A program made the position numbers and the translations under genes. From Otatea glauca (Eukaryota > Streptophyta > Magnoliopsida > Poales > Poaceae), in NCBI GenBank assembly GCA_036346275.1, contig CM070713.1, positions 62,739,567 through 62,803,566 on the forward strand: a DNA stretch of 64,000 nt. Reading direction: 5' to 3'. Positions within the stretch are counted from its first letter, which is position 1, and each line of letters begins with the position of its first letter. Below are positions 44,450 to 55,733 of this stretch, in pieces. Below the pieces are notes generated by a model. It saw only the letters and a list, made by a program, of their open reading frames with translations, was not told the origin of the DNA and searched no databases.

Positions 44450-46964
44450 ATGGCGCGACCTTGCCCTGAGCTGCTGGACGTGACCGTCGATGCGACCCAC
44501 CGGTCTAGGTACTCCGCAGAGGAGAACCGAGAGCTAGGACACTCGACCTCGGTGCCCAACGAGCCGCCGCGATCGACCCACGCTGGTTCCACGGTAAGTC
44601 GCCAACGCTTGCACTCTTTACGCATATGTACTTACTCGTGAATGCAATTCTAACGACGCAATGCACTACATGCAAAGTTGCGGCGGCGCCGCTTACTTCC
44701 TCTTTGTAGGATGGTGGAGGAGGTGATCGCCTGTTAGCGGGCAAGGAGGTCCCGCGGTTCGGTACGACCGGTCCTCGCTGGCCGCACTCGTGGACCGGTG
44801 GAGACCGAGACGCACACGCCCACCTTCCGTGCAGAGATGGCTCCGACGCCGCAGACGTGTCGTACCTCTTAGGCCTCCCCAGTGCGGGTCCGGCAGTCAT
44901 GCCGCACGACGCCTCCGTCACGTGGCACGCCGAGTTGTCCGCGCGTTTCGCAGCGGTGCAGCAGCACCCCCGGGCAGCCCCCTATCGGCCCCTCAGGGAG
45001 GGTGAGCGCCACGGACCGACGGCGTGGTCGCCATTCACGGTGAGTACCTCTTTCTTTGAGAATTAAAAGAGAAGCGCTAAGTTGCTGATAATGTTTGTTG
45101 TGAACGCTGCAGCTCGGCTTCTCCACCCGCGACGCGAGGAGGCGGACGTGGCCCGCCACTTGGAGGCATACCTCTTGTTGTTGTTCGGTTGGGTGATGTT
45201 CCCGTCCTCCCACGGGAACACGGTGGACCGTCACCTGATCGAGTACGCCCAGCACATCGCCGACACCCCGTTGGATGAGGTAACACACTCAGTTCAAATC
45301 TCGTCTCAACGGAGCACGTCTAACTCCACCCTTGTAAATAGATGATGCAGTGGTCGTGGGCCTCAGCTGTGCTAGCGACGACGTACCGAGGTCTGTGCGA
45401 CGCTGTCTCTCGGTCGGAGCACAACGCGACGATGTCGGGTTGCGTCCTACTCCTCCGCCAGGTCCCGAGCGCTTCTCCATCGGCAGGCCTGTTATTGACA
45501 CGACACCGTACCCCGAGGGCCTTTACGGAGACGACCCGGTGGACTGGCCCACATGGGCCACTACTGGGTCCGACGACAGGTTTGCTCCCTCGTATCTTTT
45601 TCCCCACTAACGCACTTGAATAACCTTCGCCATTTCTTATTTCCTCGCAGCGGAGGTACGCGCACCGACAGGTGAGGAGGTCCTACCTGGAGTTCGTTCG
45701 GGAGTTCGACCGCCTCCACGACGAGGACGAGCGGTGGACGCCATACACCGCGTACGACGTCCACGCCCGAGCACCTGACGGGGTCTCCGTGCTTTGCACG
45801 CGAGATGAGGCCTTCTGGCTCACCCGTAAGGTTCTCGTCTTTGACCTGTGTGTCGAGGAGTACTCCCCGCACCGAGTGCTGCAGCAGTTTGGCCTGTTCC
45901 AGTCCTTTCCATTGCCGCCTCGTCACGTTGCCGCACGTGGCGCTCACAGGTACTTGCCCTGATCCTACTACTCCGCATCTTTGCGAAATTAATGTGGTGT
46001 GTACTTACTGTTTTTGCATTGCAGGATGACCCGGATGGGTGCTGCAGTGGGCACTCAGTTCGCGCACCGTATGCAGCCATGGGCCGTGCAATGGGACGCC
46101 GCACTCGACAAGAGGGTCACCGAGACCCGGCCGTACGACCATGACATGTACGATCAGTACATGGAGTGGTTCGCCCACAGACTCGCCTCGGGGTGGGTAC
46201 ACACCAACACCGTGACGTCACACTGCAGTATCCAGTAGCGGACACGTACCCTTCACAGATGTCCCAAAGGGACAATGCCTCGGTAAGTGTCGCAACTGAA
46301 GCTACATGGGCACGTCTTTTTCATGTAAATTACGTAATAACAGTCTGACGTTACATGCAGACTCAGCTCATGGGGGAGATTGAGGTGGAGGTTGTGTCCA
46401 TGTTGACACGCCTACGGGGGGGCATACAGGTGACCACCGTCGAGTCCGAGATAGCTTGGGCTCGGGTCCTCGATAGGATGAGGCGGTTGGCTCGCTTGGC
46501 CACCTGCTGGGGGCGCGGAGACGTCGGCGGACACAGCACACCACGTCCCTGCGCCCTAGCACCTCGCCTTACTCCGCCGGTGCCTCGTCACGCTCCCACT
46601 CAGCTGCAGTGGGGACAGTGGGCTGAGGAGGCTCCCTCCGCGTCTCACCCTACCCCGCCGGTTCCTCGCTACGCTCCCACACAGCAGCAGTGGGGACAGT
46701 GGGCTGCGGAGGCTCCCTCGTCGTCTCGCGCCCCAGCAGGACCCCTGGGTGGTTTCGATGACCCTGTGGACGACGAGTTCGACCTGGAGGAGTACCTTTC
46801 GATCGACTACCTCGACCCTCTCGGCTCGGGCGCCGCCACGAGGCACGCCGCGTCGCCGCCACTACTCTACGCCTGCGCCGCAGGGCCGACCTAGGAGGGA
46901 TGTCCGTCCGTCGTCGCCACTCACCTACCCCACGGGCCAGATCAGGAAGCGTGGCCGTGATTGA
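44450..46964 (+). pseudogene. Plant mobile domain (PMD) protein, decayed
   Basis: It begins ATGGCGCGACC at 44450 and has donor ACG|GTAAGT at about 44593. Downstream exons hold the PMD in pieces: VSYLLGLPSAGP (44857), WSWASAVLATTYRGLCDAV (45348), PEGLYGDDPVDWPTW, RRSYLEFVREFDRLHDEDE (45675) and CTRDEAFWLTRKVLVFDLCV, followed by FGLFQSFPLPPRHV. C-terminal exons include RMGAAVGTQFAHRMQPWAV. Frames change around 44750-44860, 45120-45180 and 45470-45600, so it is non-functional. PMD proteins occur both in MULEs and as domesticated nuclear genes such as the MAIN/MAIL group. A Pro/Ala-rich duplicated segment (46560-46740) lies near the C-terminus. Confidence 0.8.
46560..46745 (+). repeat. Internal duplication in PMD C-terminal tail
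   Basis: Two copies, about 90 bp apart, share CCGCCGGTGCCTCGTCACG / CCGCCGGTTCCTCGCTACG, CTCCCAC, CAGTGGGGACAGTGGGCTG and GAGGCTCCCTC. The encoded repeat is proline-rich with WGQWA(E/A)EAPS. Confidence 0.75.
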
Positions 46965-47129
46965 CTTGTTGTACGGATGTATTTTTGTAATGGCTTTACG
47001 TTCAGCAGCATATTGTATAACTCTCCGAGTTAGTAACATGACAGCCTTATCACTTTAAATTGTTCAAATTCATGTATGCATTGCTTGCCTATGCCACACG
47101 ACGTGACAACACACTAACGTCTCGGTGCA

Positions 47130-47215
47130 CCTATCGCCACTAGTAGGGGCGATCGCCCTAATATGGGGCGATCGCCCTAATATGAGGCGATCGCTCCATA
47201 CCCGGGCGATATCTG
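47130..47215 (+). promoter_or_regulatory. GCGATCGC module upstream of GRF zinc-finger gene
   Basis: GCGATCGC occurs at 47149-47156, 47168-47175 and 47187-47194, a spacing of 19 bp. The last copy continues TCCATACCCGGGCGATATC, matching the units at 41844 and 41942 in the same orientation. A TTTATAAC box follows at 47220 and the ATG at 47309. Confidence 0.65.
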
Positions 47216-47308
47216 GCCTTTATAACATTCGTTCTCACAAGCGGTCTCGCAAAGAACACAGGAAGAAAGAATAGAGGGGTGAGGAAAAAAATTCAGGATC
47301 AATCGAAA

Positions 47309-47870
47309 ATGCCGAGGCGTGCAAGTGCAAAGGGAAAGGGGAAGGCAAAGGAAGAAGCAAGTGCATGCCCGCGCAATTTAGCGTACCAAGATCTCTTCCT
47401 ACCTCGTGGAGCTGTAGCACCCATGTGTATGTGCGGAGATCTTTGCAGGCTTGCCCGCTCTTGGGAAATTTTAACTTGGAAGAGGAGGTATTGGAAGTGC
47501 CGCAACTACGCATTCGATCCGCCGGAGAAGAGCCTGAAGGATCGCCGCATGGTAACAATCGTACGGGTTACATAATATTTGTGAATGAAACTTTGCTAAT
47601 TTACGTTTCATGCAGTCACCTCCGCCACTGTGTGAATTTGAGCAGTGGTTTGATACGGAGATCAACCTCGAGGACCAACGGCTTCTTGACCAAGCCAACC
47701 GGTAGGACGAGTTCACACGGCGGCTTCAAGAACAACGCGATGTCGCACGCGAGGAGGCATGTAGGAAGGAAGCGGAGGAGAAGGAGGCCGAGAGAGAGAG
47801 GAAACGAGAGAGGGCGCGGCGTGCCAGAGAAGCTCCGCCGGAGGCATGGGCGAATGGGAAGTGGCCTTGA
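47309..47870 (+). pseudogene. GRF-type zinc-finger protein with one premature stop
   Basis: Two exons, 47309-47551 and 47616-47870, with GT-AG intron (ATG|GTAACA, CATGCAG|TCACC). The frame would be 165 codons plus stop but has TAG at 47703-47705, where related proteins usually have Trp after NR. Exon 1 has the zinc finger, CMCGDLCRLARSWE followed by KRRYWKCRNYAFDPP, with Cys spacing typical of GRF-like fingers. Exon 2 has SPPPLCEFEQWFDTEI and a Glu/Arg-rich coiled coil. Such proteins often accompany plant MULEs and Harbinger-like elements; the role is unknown. Apart from the single stop it is the best preserved gene of this element. Confidence 0.75.
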
Positions 47871-47940
47871 AGCACTCAGTAGATGTCTGGTGTTAACTTT
47901 GGTTTTCTTTGTTCGTGGTACTCCTTTCAGTTTTAAGTCG

Positions 47941-49787
47941 TAATAAAGAGTGCGGCCTAACCTTAAAGTGTATGCTCACTGTCCGAAGGGCTCATATATG
48001 TCCTATTGCTCCAGTTGTCCCAAATGATGTTATTTTTGTCCATCAAGATAGGTTATAGCATTTTAAGTTCATCAGATTTGATTTCATCGAGTTTGACCCT
48101 CGTTTGCGAAAGATACGGCCATTTTGATGTTTTACCGATTGCATGTTCGGACAACAATAAAATATTGCAGCCTAAAGTGACATCTAAATATTTTTACATA
48201 ATTATAACCTATGCAAGCCCAAGAATGCAACAAAACTGGTTCTGTCAAATTTTGAGGTCCTTCAGACATTATTCTAACTGCTTGAACAATGAATGTTATA
48301 AAGGGTTTAAACTAGCCATCTTTGATTCAAAATGCAATCATATTTAGATATTTTTGCAAAAATGAAGTGCATAAGGTTGTAGTAACTTATTCTATTTATT
48401 TCATGATTTATAGATCAACACACATTATAATTCCTTCACAATCCATAGTTAGAGGAATTATGGATTGTGAAGGAATTATAATGTGATATGATATCCATGC
48501 AATGCTAGTTATGATCTGCGATTGTGATATGATATCCATATAACGATACATTCTTAATTATACTCTCCTACATCTGCATGCATGCACCAATATGTCGGTG
48601 ACATGGAAAAGGCTTTCCCATATCTTAAGAGAGTAGAGATCGTCTGGTGCATCGCACTTGAGCACAGAGCGACCACACGTAGGCATCTGCGTCACATAGT
48701 CACATGTGGATGTGCATCACCATATGCCCTACCCATATCCCTATGCTCCAGATGACCCAGCCGAAACCAATAATTTAGGCCGATTTATCAGGGATTTAGG
48801 CCGAGAATCTTTGGGAGTACATACACGTTGCACCCTCTCGAGATCTAGGTGGTCAACATCTATGACCAGGTCTGCGAGTTAACAATGCCATGTTTCAACT
48901 TTTTATTCTTGTTTACCTCACAGGCTCACAGCTGGGTGTTCTTGCTGTCACAGAAGTATAAGCTTTTGGCACACAATCTCACATGATTCTCCTGTAAATT
49001 CGAAAAGGCACTCTCAGTGCATTGTTTTTAAAGCTATTTCTAGAAAATAAGAGAACATATTAAATAGATGTTTAGATACAACTACCCTAACGCATAGTAT
49101 GTATAAGTTGTATCTATAGAGCCAACAAGATTATTTATTGTTGCACGTAAGAAAAGATCAATTGTAAACCCATTTTTCTAGGTGGCTAGTTTCTGGGTCC
49201 CCTCAAATAGCACAAATGATCTATATAAGACAACAAAACAAGTAAAATTAAAACAGCTCAATCCATAATGTAATTTTAAAGTTGTTTCTAGCTCCTTGAT
49301 CCTTTCAAATGGACTGTATCTTGCATGAAATACAACTTCCTTCTCTTTTCTCATTAACTATCTCTTCATATCACTCTTTATTCTGTGTGACTCATTCTTA
49401 GAAATAGCTGATTAGGAGCACTGGGAGTGCCCTTAGACACCGGTACAACGACAATAACGCTGGAAACAGCAGAGTTGAAATTTTGCAGGCAAGATCCGGT
49501 GGTTTTTTCTGTGCATCGTCACAAGAGAGCGCACGAGCTAGGGATGGGATGGGAAAGACATAGGCAACATACATAGATCTGACCACATCATCAGAACAGA
49601 TTTTTAGTGCCAACTATAAAGTAATTTATTTTCGATATTTTTCTTTGGATTGGAAGGATGCTTTCAAATATTCCATGCTCAACTATGGTATTAATTGTGA
49701 ACGGAGATGCGATCAAATAGCTAGGTTAGTTATAAAAACTACTAGCAATAGGGGAGAATAATGCAGCTTTACATTAAGATCGTCTTG
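47941..49787. other. AT-rich intergenic sequence
   Basis: No gene supported. It contains a perfect 26-bp hairpin (48421-48485) and a direct repeat of GTGATATGATATCCAT (48483 and about 48523). Confidence 0.5.
48421..48485. repeat. Perfect 26-bp inverted repeat with 13-nt loop
   Basis: The left arm 48421-48446 starts CACATTATAATTCCTTCAC. The right arm 48460-48485 is its exact complement and ends GAAGGAATTATAATGTG. The loop is AGTTAGAGGAATT. The stem is AT-rich and has no T-run after it. It could be the core of a foldback element or a hairpin RNA precursor. Confidence 0.9.
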
Positions 49788-49839
49788 TAAGGGCATCTCC
49801 AACAGAGTCTGTATACCCATCGCTCATCCGAAAAAATGC

Positions 49840-50285
49840 GGTTTTGACGTGCTACAGTGTCAAAAAGCAAAGTCCAATAGATTTCTCATCACATTACCGA
49901 AAAATAGAGAAGGGAGAGAGAATTTCGAAATATCAAGATTCTCTCTCCCTTCCCCAATCCATTCCGCATCGTCTCGCAACCGCCGGCCAATCCATCCCGC
50001 GCCCGCGAGGAAGGGGACCCAGCGCCCTAGAGGAGGGGTCGATCTGCTGCGGCACCGCTCCGTCCCGACCAACCTCTCAATCCTGAGCAGTCGAGGAGGC
50101 GAAGCGTCGCTCCTTCCCGCGCCGTCCAAGAGGCAAGTCGGAGCTCCGCCGCTTGGTCCCGTGCCGTTGAGTCGTCGGTTCGTCCCACGCGCGAAGAGAC
50201 CCAGGCGATTCCCTCCCCCCCAGATCTGGTCCTCGCCGTTGTCCTCTTCGTCCTCAGCCGCCGCAAGGTATGAACCCTAACTGCT
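49840..50285 (+). other. GC-rich leader-like block inside Harbinger element
   Basis: Unlike the AT-rich interior, this block is GC-rich and ends in CGCCGCAAG|GTATGAACCC, a good splice-donor context followed by AT-rich, intron-like sequence. It looks like the first exon and leader of a gene read to the right. The open frames are Arg/Pro/Ser-rich and match no domain I know. It could be the start of a lost ORF1 or a captured host-gene fragment. Confidence 0.35.
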
Positions 50286-51531
50286 CTTCATCGTGTGTTT
50301 GTGGTGATCTGAGGTGGGGAAGAGGGATTCTATCGGTAGGCTGGTGGTGAGTTTTTGGTTCTTTTGTTGGATTAAAGGGAAGGGAAGAGTGATTCTACCG
50401 CAATGTTCATGATGAGCCATTTTGCCGACAGAAGTCATTTATTGCAATGTCTAGTGCCAAAATCAAGTTTGTGTTTCTAGACGTAGTTTATGTGGAAGTA
50501 GCTAAATCTTCAGTTGTGTGTAGTTTTAGTTGGCTTTAGAGATAAGCAGTTCGATCATTTGGTTCTCACATCAAGCTCCTTCAGATTTCTGTGTCCCATC
50601 TTCCACTGCTTTTGCAATCACCACAGCACCATCATCCTTCAGTTCATTTTCATTACATCATCTTTTTTGCTTGTGTTGAGGCCACCATATTCATGACTAA
50701 ACGTTGGTCCATGATAACAATTTTTCGAATGTAAAACTCCACTTAGTTTCTCCAACAATATGAGCACAAACTCAGCTGTGCCAACTAATATATGGATCAA
50801 GCAAATAAAAAGCATGAAAAGGCCCAGCACTTTGCAACTGCATTAAAATTCTGGAGGAGAATTGAACAAAGGTACCTTCCAAAAGCCGGTTAGAGTTTGC
50901 TCCCCTGTCACTACAAATGTTCTTTTTGCGGTTTTGCCAAGGTTTCCAAATTAGGGAAGGGGAACACATATAGTTGAAGCTAGGTTCTCTCATCTGGTTA
51001 AGTTGATTCTTGCTAGGTAAATAAAGCAGACACTCACTCATATATTGAACTAGAATTACATAATATTCAGTAAAAGTTCATCTCAAGATGCAATTAATAC
51101 TTCGGAATTGTTATCATGGAAACTCAAAATAGTGGCAATTGGCAAGAATTTTAATGAGACTCTTCTATTGTCTCCTCTAACCAAATCCAATTAAACCAAG
51201 GTGAGTTCATTACTTAGATGAAGCAAGGCGAGCTTTTGATACACACTTTTAGATGTTTGATTTATCTCTCTCTTTGATTATTGCGATTAAACACTATTAT
51301 AAATCCCATATACATACATATATACATACATGCATGCCTGCCCTTGCAATCGTTGTGAAGTGATAAGGAAGTTTCTCAGCTTGATTAGGTATGAGATTCA
51401 TTGGTACTACCATGCAGTGTTGTGTTGTTCTGAATTCCAATGCTTATGGCAATGCAATGGTTGGTTTGGAATGTGGTAGTACTAATTTATGCAAGGAATT
51501 AAGTAATGTTTCCTTAGTTACCCATGCTTGC

Positions 51532-51745
51532 AAATAAGATGTCAGGCTCATTTTTGGTTGAAAATGCTATACTTTTTTTGTCAGGCTTGCAAATAACATA
51601 TCATGTCGAAAAATAAGATGTTAGGCTCATTTTTTGGTTGAAAATACCATACTTTCTTTTTGTCAGGCTTGCAAGTAACATATCATGTCAAAAAATAAGA
51701 TGTCAGACTCATTTTTGGTTGAAAATACTATACTTTCGTTTTGTG
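51532..51745 (+). repeat. 80-bp tandem repeat, about 2.6 copies
   Basis: AAATAAGATGT(C/T)AGGCTC starts at 51532, 51611 and 51692 (periods 79 and 81 bp). Each copy continues TTTTTGGTTGAAAAT and CTATACTTT, and the first two end TTGTCAGGCTTGCAA. Confidence 0.85.
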
Positions 51746-53098
51746 ATTTCCTACTGAGGATTTGGTAGAAAGATTGCATAAGGATCTTATTGTTTTAGTA
51801 CTTTCTTGATATGAAGTTGATATTGCAATGGATCTAGTGTCCCGGCTTCAATTTTGGCTGTAATCTGAGTAATACTTGTTTAGTTGCAGAATATGCTCCA
51901 GTCTCATCTTCTTGCGCTACCATGTTCAATTGGGCTACCATGTTCAATACCAATTTGCGCCAAAATTGTGCATTTAGATTAGCTCTTTGCCATAGCTCAC
52001 CGATTAGTGTGTATGTGTTCTTCTAGCTAATAGCACTTTTATTTGTACTATTAGATTGAAAGATGGTCGTGGCACTTAGTAATTCATATTCAAAAAATTA
52101 GAAGTTGGTAATTGATGCCTTTCTCTGTCATTCACGTTCATAGAACACTTACTCATATGCCTAAATGAAATGCTACCACATCTCTTTTTTTACAGCATAT
52201 GTATTACTTGAAGATGCTCGTGGAGCAGGAGTTTCACAAATCACAAGCTATATTTGTTGTGACGGTGACAGTTCAAGTAATGCATGTGCTGCAAAATAAA
52301 CAAATTAGTCTACAGAACTCTTATTCATAATGACGCATGATTTTGTTACCAGCTTTAGTGCTTCTGATAGAACTTATAATTTGAAAATTAGTCGCTTGAT
52401 GCTTGTCCACAATGTGTTAAGACTAGTTAAGACTTGTTATGATAGTTTACTACATGAGCTTGCAGAGCGACATAATAGCTAGAAGATGTAATAGGTCAGG
52501 TTGAACCAAGGTTGTTTCTTTTGCTTGCAGTCATTCAGTTTGTCCATCAGTCTTTAGGTTATGGACTGTTAACTATGAATTATTGTGAGCCTATGATATT
52601 TTGATGACTACCTCTGCTACATCTTTTTGGGATATATAAACTACCATGTATAATTCTCAACTTATTTTACTGTTAGTCATCCTAGCTTCTCATTTTGTGG
52701 ATGCTGTGAGTTGTGGCTTCTCATTCTCAAGTTTCTGGGTTGTGATATTTGCTAAATCAACATTTAAGTTCATACTTCACTTGTTCTTCTCATTTTTTGC
52801 TGTGAAAGGTAGAGGGACAGGCTGAGATGTGTGCGAACATGGATTGTGATTTACATAACATATACAAAAAGTATAAATGATATTTGTTAGTAACTTCAGT
52901 TCCTAGAATCAACTTTCTTTAGCTAAAGTTTATCATGCGGTCTTTAGTTAATTTCATTAGATGGTCTGTGAATAAAGTGAAGACCAAAAGGATTAAAGAT
53001 CTATTGCCAATTCGGAAGGTGACGAGAGTCATAAATTACACCCCTCCATTACAATACATATAAAATATAAATTAGTACATAATTGAAACACTACTAAA

Positions 53099-54462
53099 TT
53101 ACACCCCTCCATAACGTTGCCATAAGTGCTCCACTAGATCGTCTTGAAGTTGGTGGTGAGTTTCCCTGTTTCGAATGGAATGATGAGTTTGAATAAATTC
53201 AAAGAGTTCAGGTGTATGTTCGTGTGACACTGAAACTGTTTCTCCCATTCCTTCGTAATTGTAGTCAAGTCGTCCTCGGTCCCGCTCATCTTCAACTATC
53301 ATGTTATGTATGATGACACATGCTGTCATGATATCTCTTAGTGTTTGATGGTCCCAGAAACATGCTGGTCCTCGAACAATTGCAAAACGAGATTGCAGAA
53401 CTCCAAAAGCTCGTCCCACATCCTTCCTAGCTGCCTCTTGAGCTTGGGCGAAATATTTCTTCTTATTCCCTTGGGGAGCTGGTATTGTCTTCACAAATAT
53501 TGCCCATGCAGGATATATCCCATCTGCAAGATAGTACCCCATTGTGTAATTGTGACCGTTGATAGTATAATTCACTTCCGGCGCTTGTCCTTCTGCTAGC
53601 TTTGCGAAGAGATGGGAACGGTGAAGAACATTAATATCATTGTGAGATCCTGGTAAACCAAAAAAGGCATGCCAAATCCATAGATCTTGTGAAGCAACGG
53701 CTTCTAGAATTATTGTTGGCTTGTGTACATGCCCAGTATACAAGCCTTGCCATGCTGTAGGGCAATTTTTCCACCTCCAGTGCATGCAATCTATGCTTCC
53801 TAGCATTCCAGGAAAACCTCTTTCCTCATCGATTGCAAGTAATTTAGCAGTATCATTCTCATTTGGAGATCTCAAATACTCATCTCCAAAGAGGACAATG
53901 ATAGCTCGCACAAACCTTTTAAGACTCTCTATGGCAGTACTTTCTGCAATCTATAGACAATTATCAATAGCATCTGCTGGTAATCCATAAGCTATCATCC
54001 GGAATGTGGCAGTTACCTTCTGTAAAGAAGATAACCCGAGAATTCCAGCACAATTCCTTTTCTGAACAAAATAATCATCATGGGCTTCTATAGCATGCAA
54101 TATGTGAAGAAATAGATAACGACTCATTCTAAACCTGCGCCGAAAAGAAGAATGAGCCATAGACAAGATGATCAACCAGAAATATAAATAAATAAAATAT
54201 TTCTCATCGTAAACCTGCGGCGAAAGAAGGTTGGGCCGTAGACCGGAGGATCAGCAAAATAGTCTCGATATAGCCTGGCATGCCCTTTCTCTCTATTGCG
54301 ATGTATGTATTGATGGCCAAAAATAGAACCTCCATGACGTCGAGCATTCACACACTCATCTTACTCCTGTGCTAGGTAAGCTACTGTAAGAAGAGATTCA
54401 TCGTCTTCATCCGACGATGAGTCCTCTGAGAGAAAATGCTGAACTAAGTTCTGACGACTCAT
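53099..54462 (-). pseudogene. PIF/Harbinger DDE transposase, interrupted
   Basis: The ATG is at 54462 (MSRQNLVQHFLSEDSSSDED). The coding path then has TAA at 54361-54363, a frame change near 54285 before GHARLYRDYFADPPVYGPTF, an 80-bp tandem duplication at about 54134-54214, and TAG at 53951-53953. From there it is open to the stop at 53099. The catalytic DDE_Tnp_4 domain is well preserved: MLGSIDCMHWRWKNCPTAWQ (first Asp), LPGSHNDINVLHRS (second Asp) and HNMIVEDERD (third acidic). The HTH-like region has SSFRRRFRMSRYLF and LGLSSLQKVTATFRMIAYG. The protein would cut the element ends; two stops and a frameshift make it inactive unless translated from a later start. Confidence 0.9.
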
Positions 54463-54840
54463 TGAGATATGCTAGATAGTGAACATTCAGAAATGGGCAA
54501 GGTTTGGAAGTGCAAATGGCTATGTATATATAGCCTAAAAATATAGCCGTTACGATATAGCCGTTACAATATAGCCGTTATACTGGTCGTTACAATAAAT
54601 TTCAAATTTTAGTTTCCCGCAATTAAAAATAGCTGGTCAAATTTTTCCCGGTAAAAAATAAACGTAGCTCATGAGGTAGTTACGAAATATCATTATAATA
54701 TAGGAGAGAGAAAATAGAGAGTGGGATTTAGGGAATGCTGTTGGAGAGAGAAGAGATATAGGGAAGAAATCTTTTTAAGGAATTCTGTATATGAGGATAT
54801 AGAGATCCAGATTTAGAGAATGCTGTTGGAGATGGCCTAA

Positions 54841-55499
54841 TAACCGTTAATTTTGCTTGCGCACTGATTAGTACTACTACGATGCTTTCTGTCCACCTAG
54901 GTGATACTAGTATAGTGTTCTGTTTTTCGGTTTTCTTTTCTCAGTACGTAATATATGGTCTTTTCCTTTTCTAGAATGTTTATTTCCTTTTCCTTAATTC
55001 CAGATATTTGTTTCCTTTTCCTTGAGATGAAGCTGGAGGTGGGGGGAGATCTGTTGTGGGCCACAGGGGTGAGTTAGACATATTAAACAATGGCCATCGG
55101 ATGTGGGTGAGTAAAGCTGAGGAAAGATCTGAGAGGTTAATTTTGATGAAGACAAGTTTCTGGGGACGTTTCGTTGGGTGCATGAAGGTTGAGCCATCTC
55201 TAGTGGGGTGCATTATTTGGGGTGGACGTAGAAAAGAATGCTTAGATGCATTATAAAAGGGTATAGATAATAACTCGGGCATGGTCTCTTCAACCCCGCG
55301 GGAGTATTTAGCGATTTGCATGAGAAGAGCAAATCACTTGCATTGCTTTTATAGATTAAGAAAAGGTAGTATTCAGATGTGGCGTTAGAACTGTAAACCA
55401 TTATCATACAGACAGTAGCGCAGGTGATATACTCCATGAAAAGGAGCGCCGGCAAATATAAATAGATGAGCTTGTCAAAGTTCCCCTCCTACTTAATCC
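54841..55499. repeat. Dispersed repeat, copy 2 (inverted partner of 12408-12735)
   Basis: The complement of 54915-55270 matches 12408-12735 along its length, including TTTTCTACGTCCACCCCAAA and AAGGAAAAGGAAACAAA. The Harbinger element is inserted about 75 bp away. A short minus-strand frame is shared with copy 1 but ends early and shows no domain. Confidence 0.7.
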
Positions 55500-55733
55500 T
55501 CAAATGATGGTTTATTAGGATCTAATCATGTTGATTTACCCTTTTAAGGATGCCCTTTTCACCAACTAATCCAATCCTCAAATGATGGTTTATTAGGATC
55601 TAATCATGTTGATTTACCCTTTTAAGGATGCCCTTTTCACCAACTAATCCAATCCTCAAATGATGGTTTATTAGGATCTAATCATGTTGATTTACCCTTT
55701 TAAGGATGCCCTTTTCACCAACTAATCCAATCA
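55500..55733 (+). repeat. Three near-identical 78-bp tandem copies
   Basis: Copies start at 55500, 55578 and 55656 with TCAAATGATGGTTTATTAGG and end CACCAACTAATCCAATC. I see no differences between copies until the last few bases. Such identity implies a recent expansion (or a repeat that resists divergence). Confidence 0.92.

Larger units (their letters stand above)
41826..47940 (+). mobile_element. Decayed MULE carrying transposase, plant mobile domain and GRF zinc-finger genes
   Basis: Three same-strand coding units lie head to tail: a MuDR-type transposase remnant (42556-44440), a plant mobile domain gene remnant (44450-46964) and a GRF-type zinc-finger gene with one stop (47309-47870). 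Blocks containing GCGATCGC precede the first and third unit (41826-41970 and 47130-47215). Transposase plus plant mobile domain on one element is known from plant MULEs. I could not find terminal inverted repeats or a target duplication, so outer limits are provisional. Confidence 0.7.
49788..54840 (-). mobile_element. PIF/Harbinger transposon, 5,047 bp, complete ends
   Basis: The element is 49791-54837, flanked by TAA at 49788-49790 and 54838-54840, the 3-bp target duplication typical of the superfamily. Terminal repeats are GGGCATCTCCAACAG at the left and CTGTTGGAGATGGCC at the right, inverted with one mismatch. It carries one recognisable gene, a damaged DDE transposase on the minus strand near the right end. 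I find no Myb-like companion ORF. A GC-rich block (49840-50280) near the left end and a tandem repeat (51532-51745) lie inside; the remaining 50300-53090 looks non-coding. Confidence 0.93.

Noticed and set aside
43669..46150. Antisense frames up to 183 codons across the MULE transposase and PMD regions
   Set aside because: Each mirrors a degenerate but recognisable plus-strand coding frame; no antisense domain is seen.
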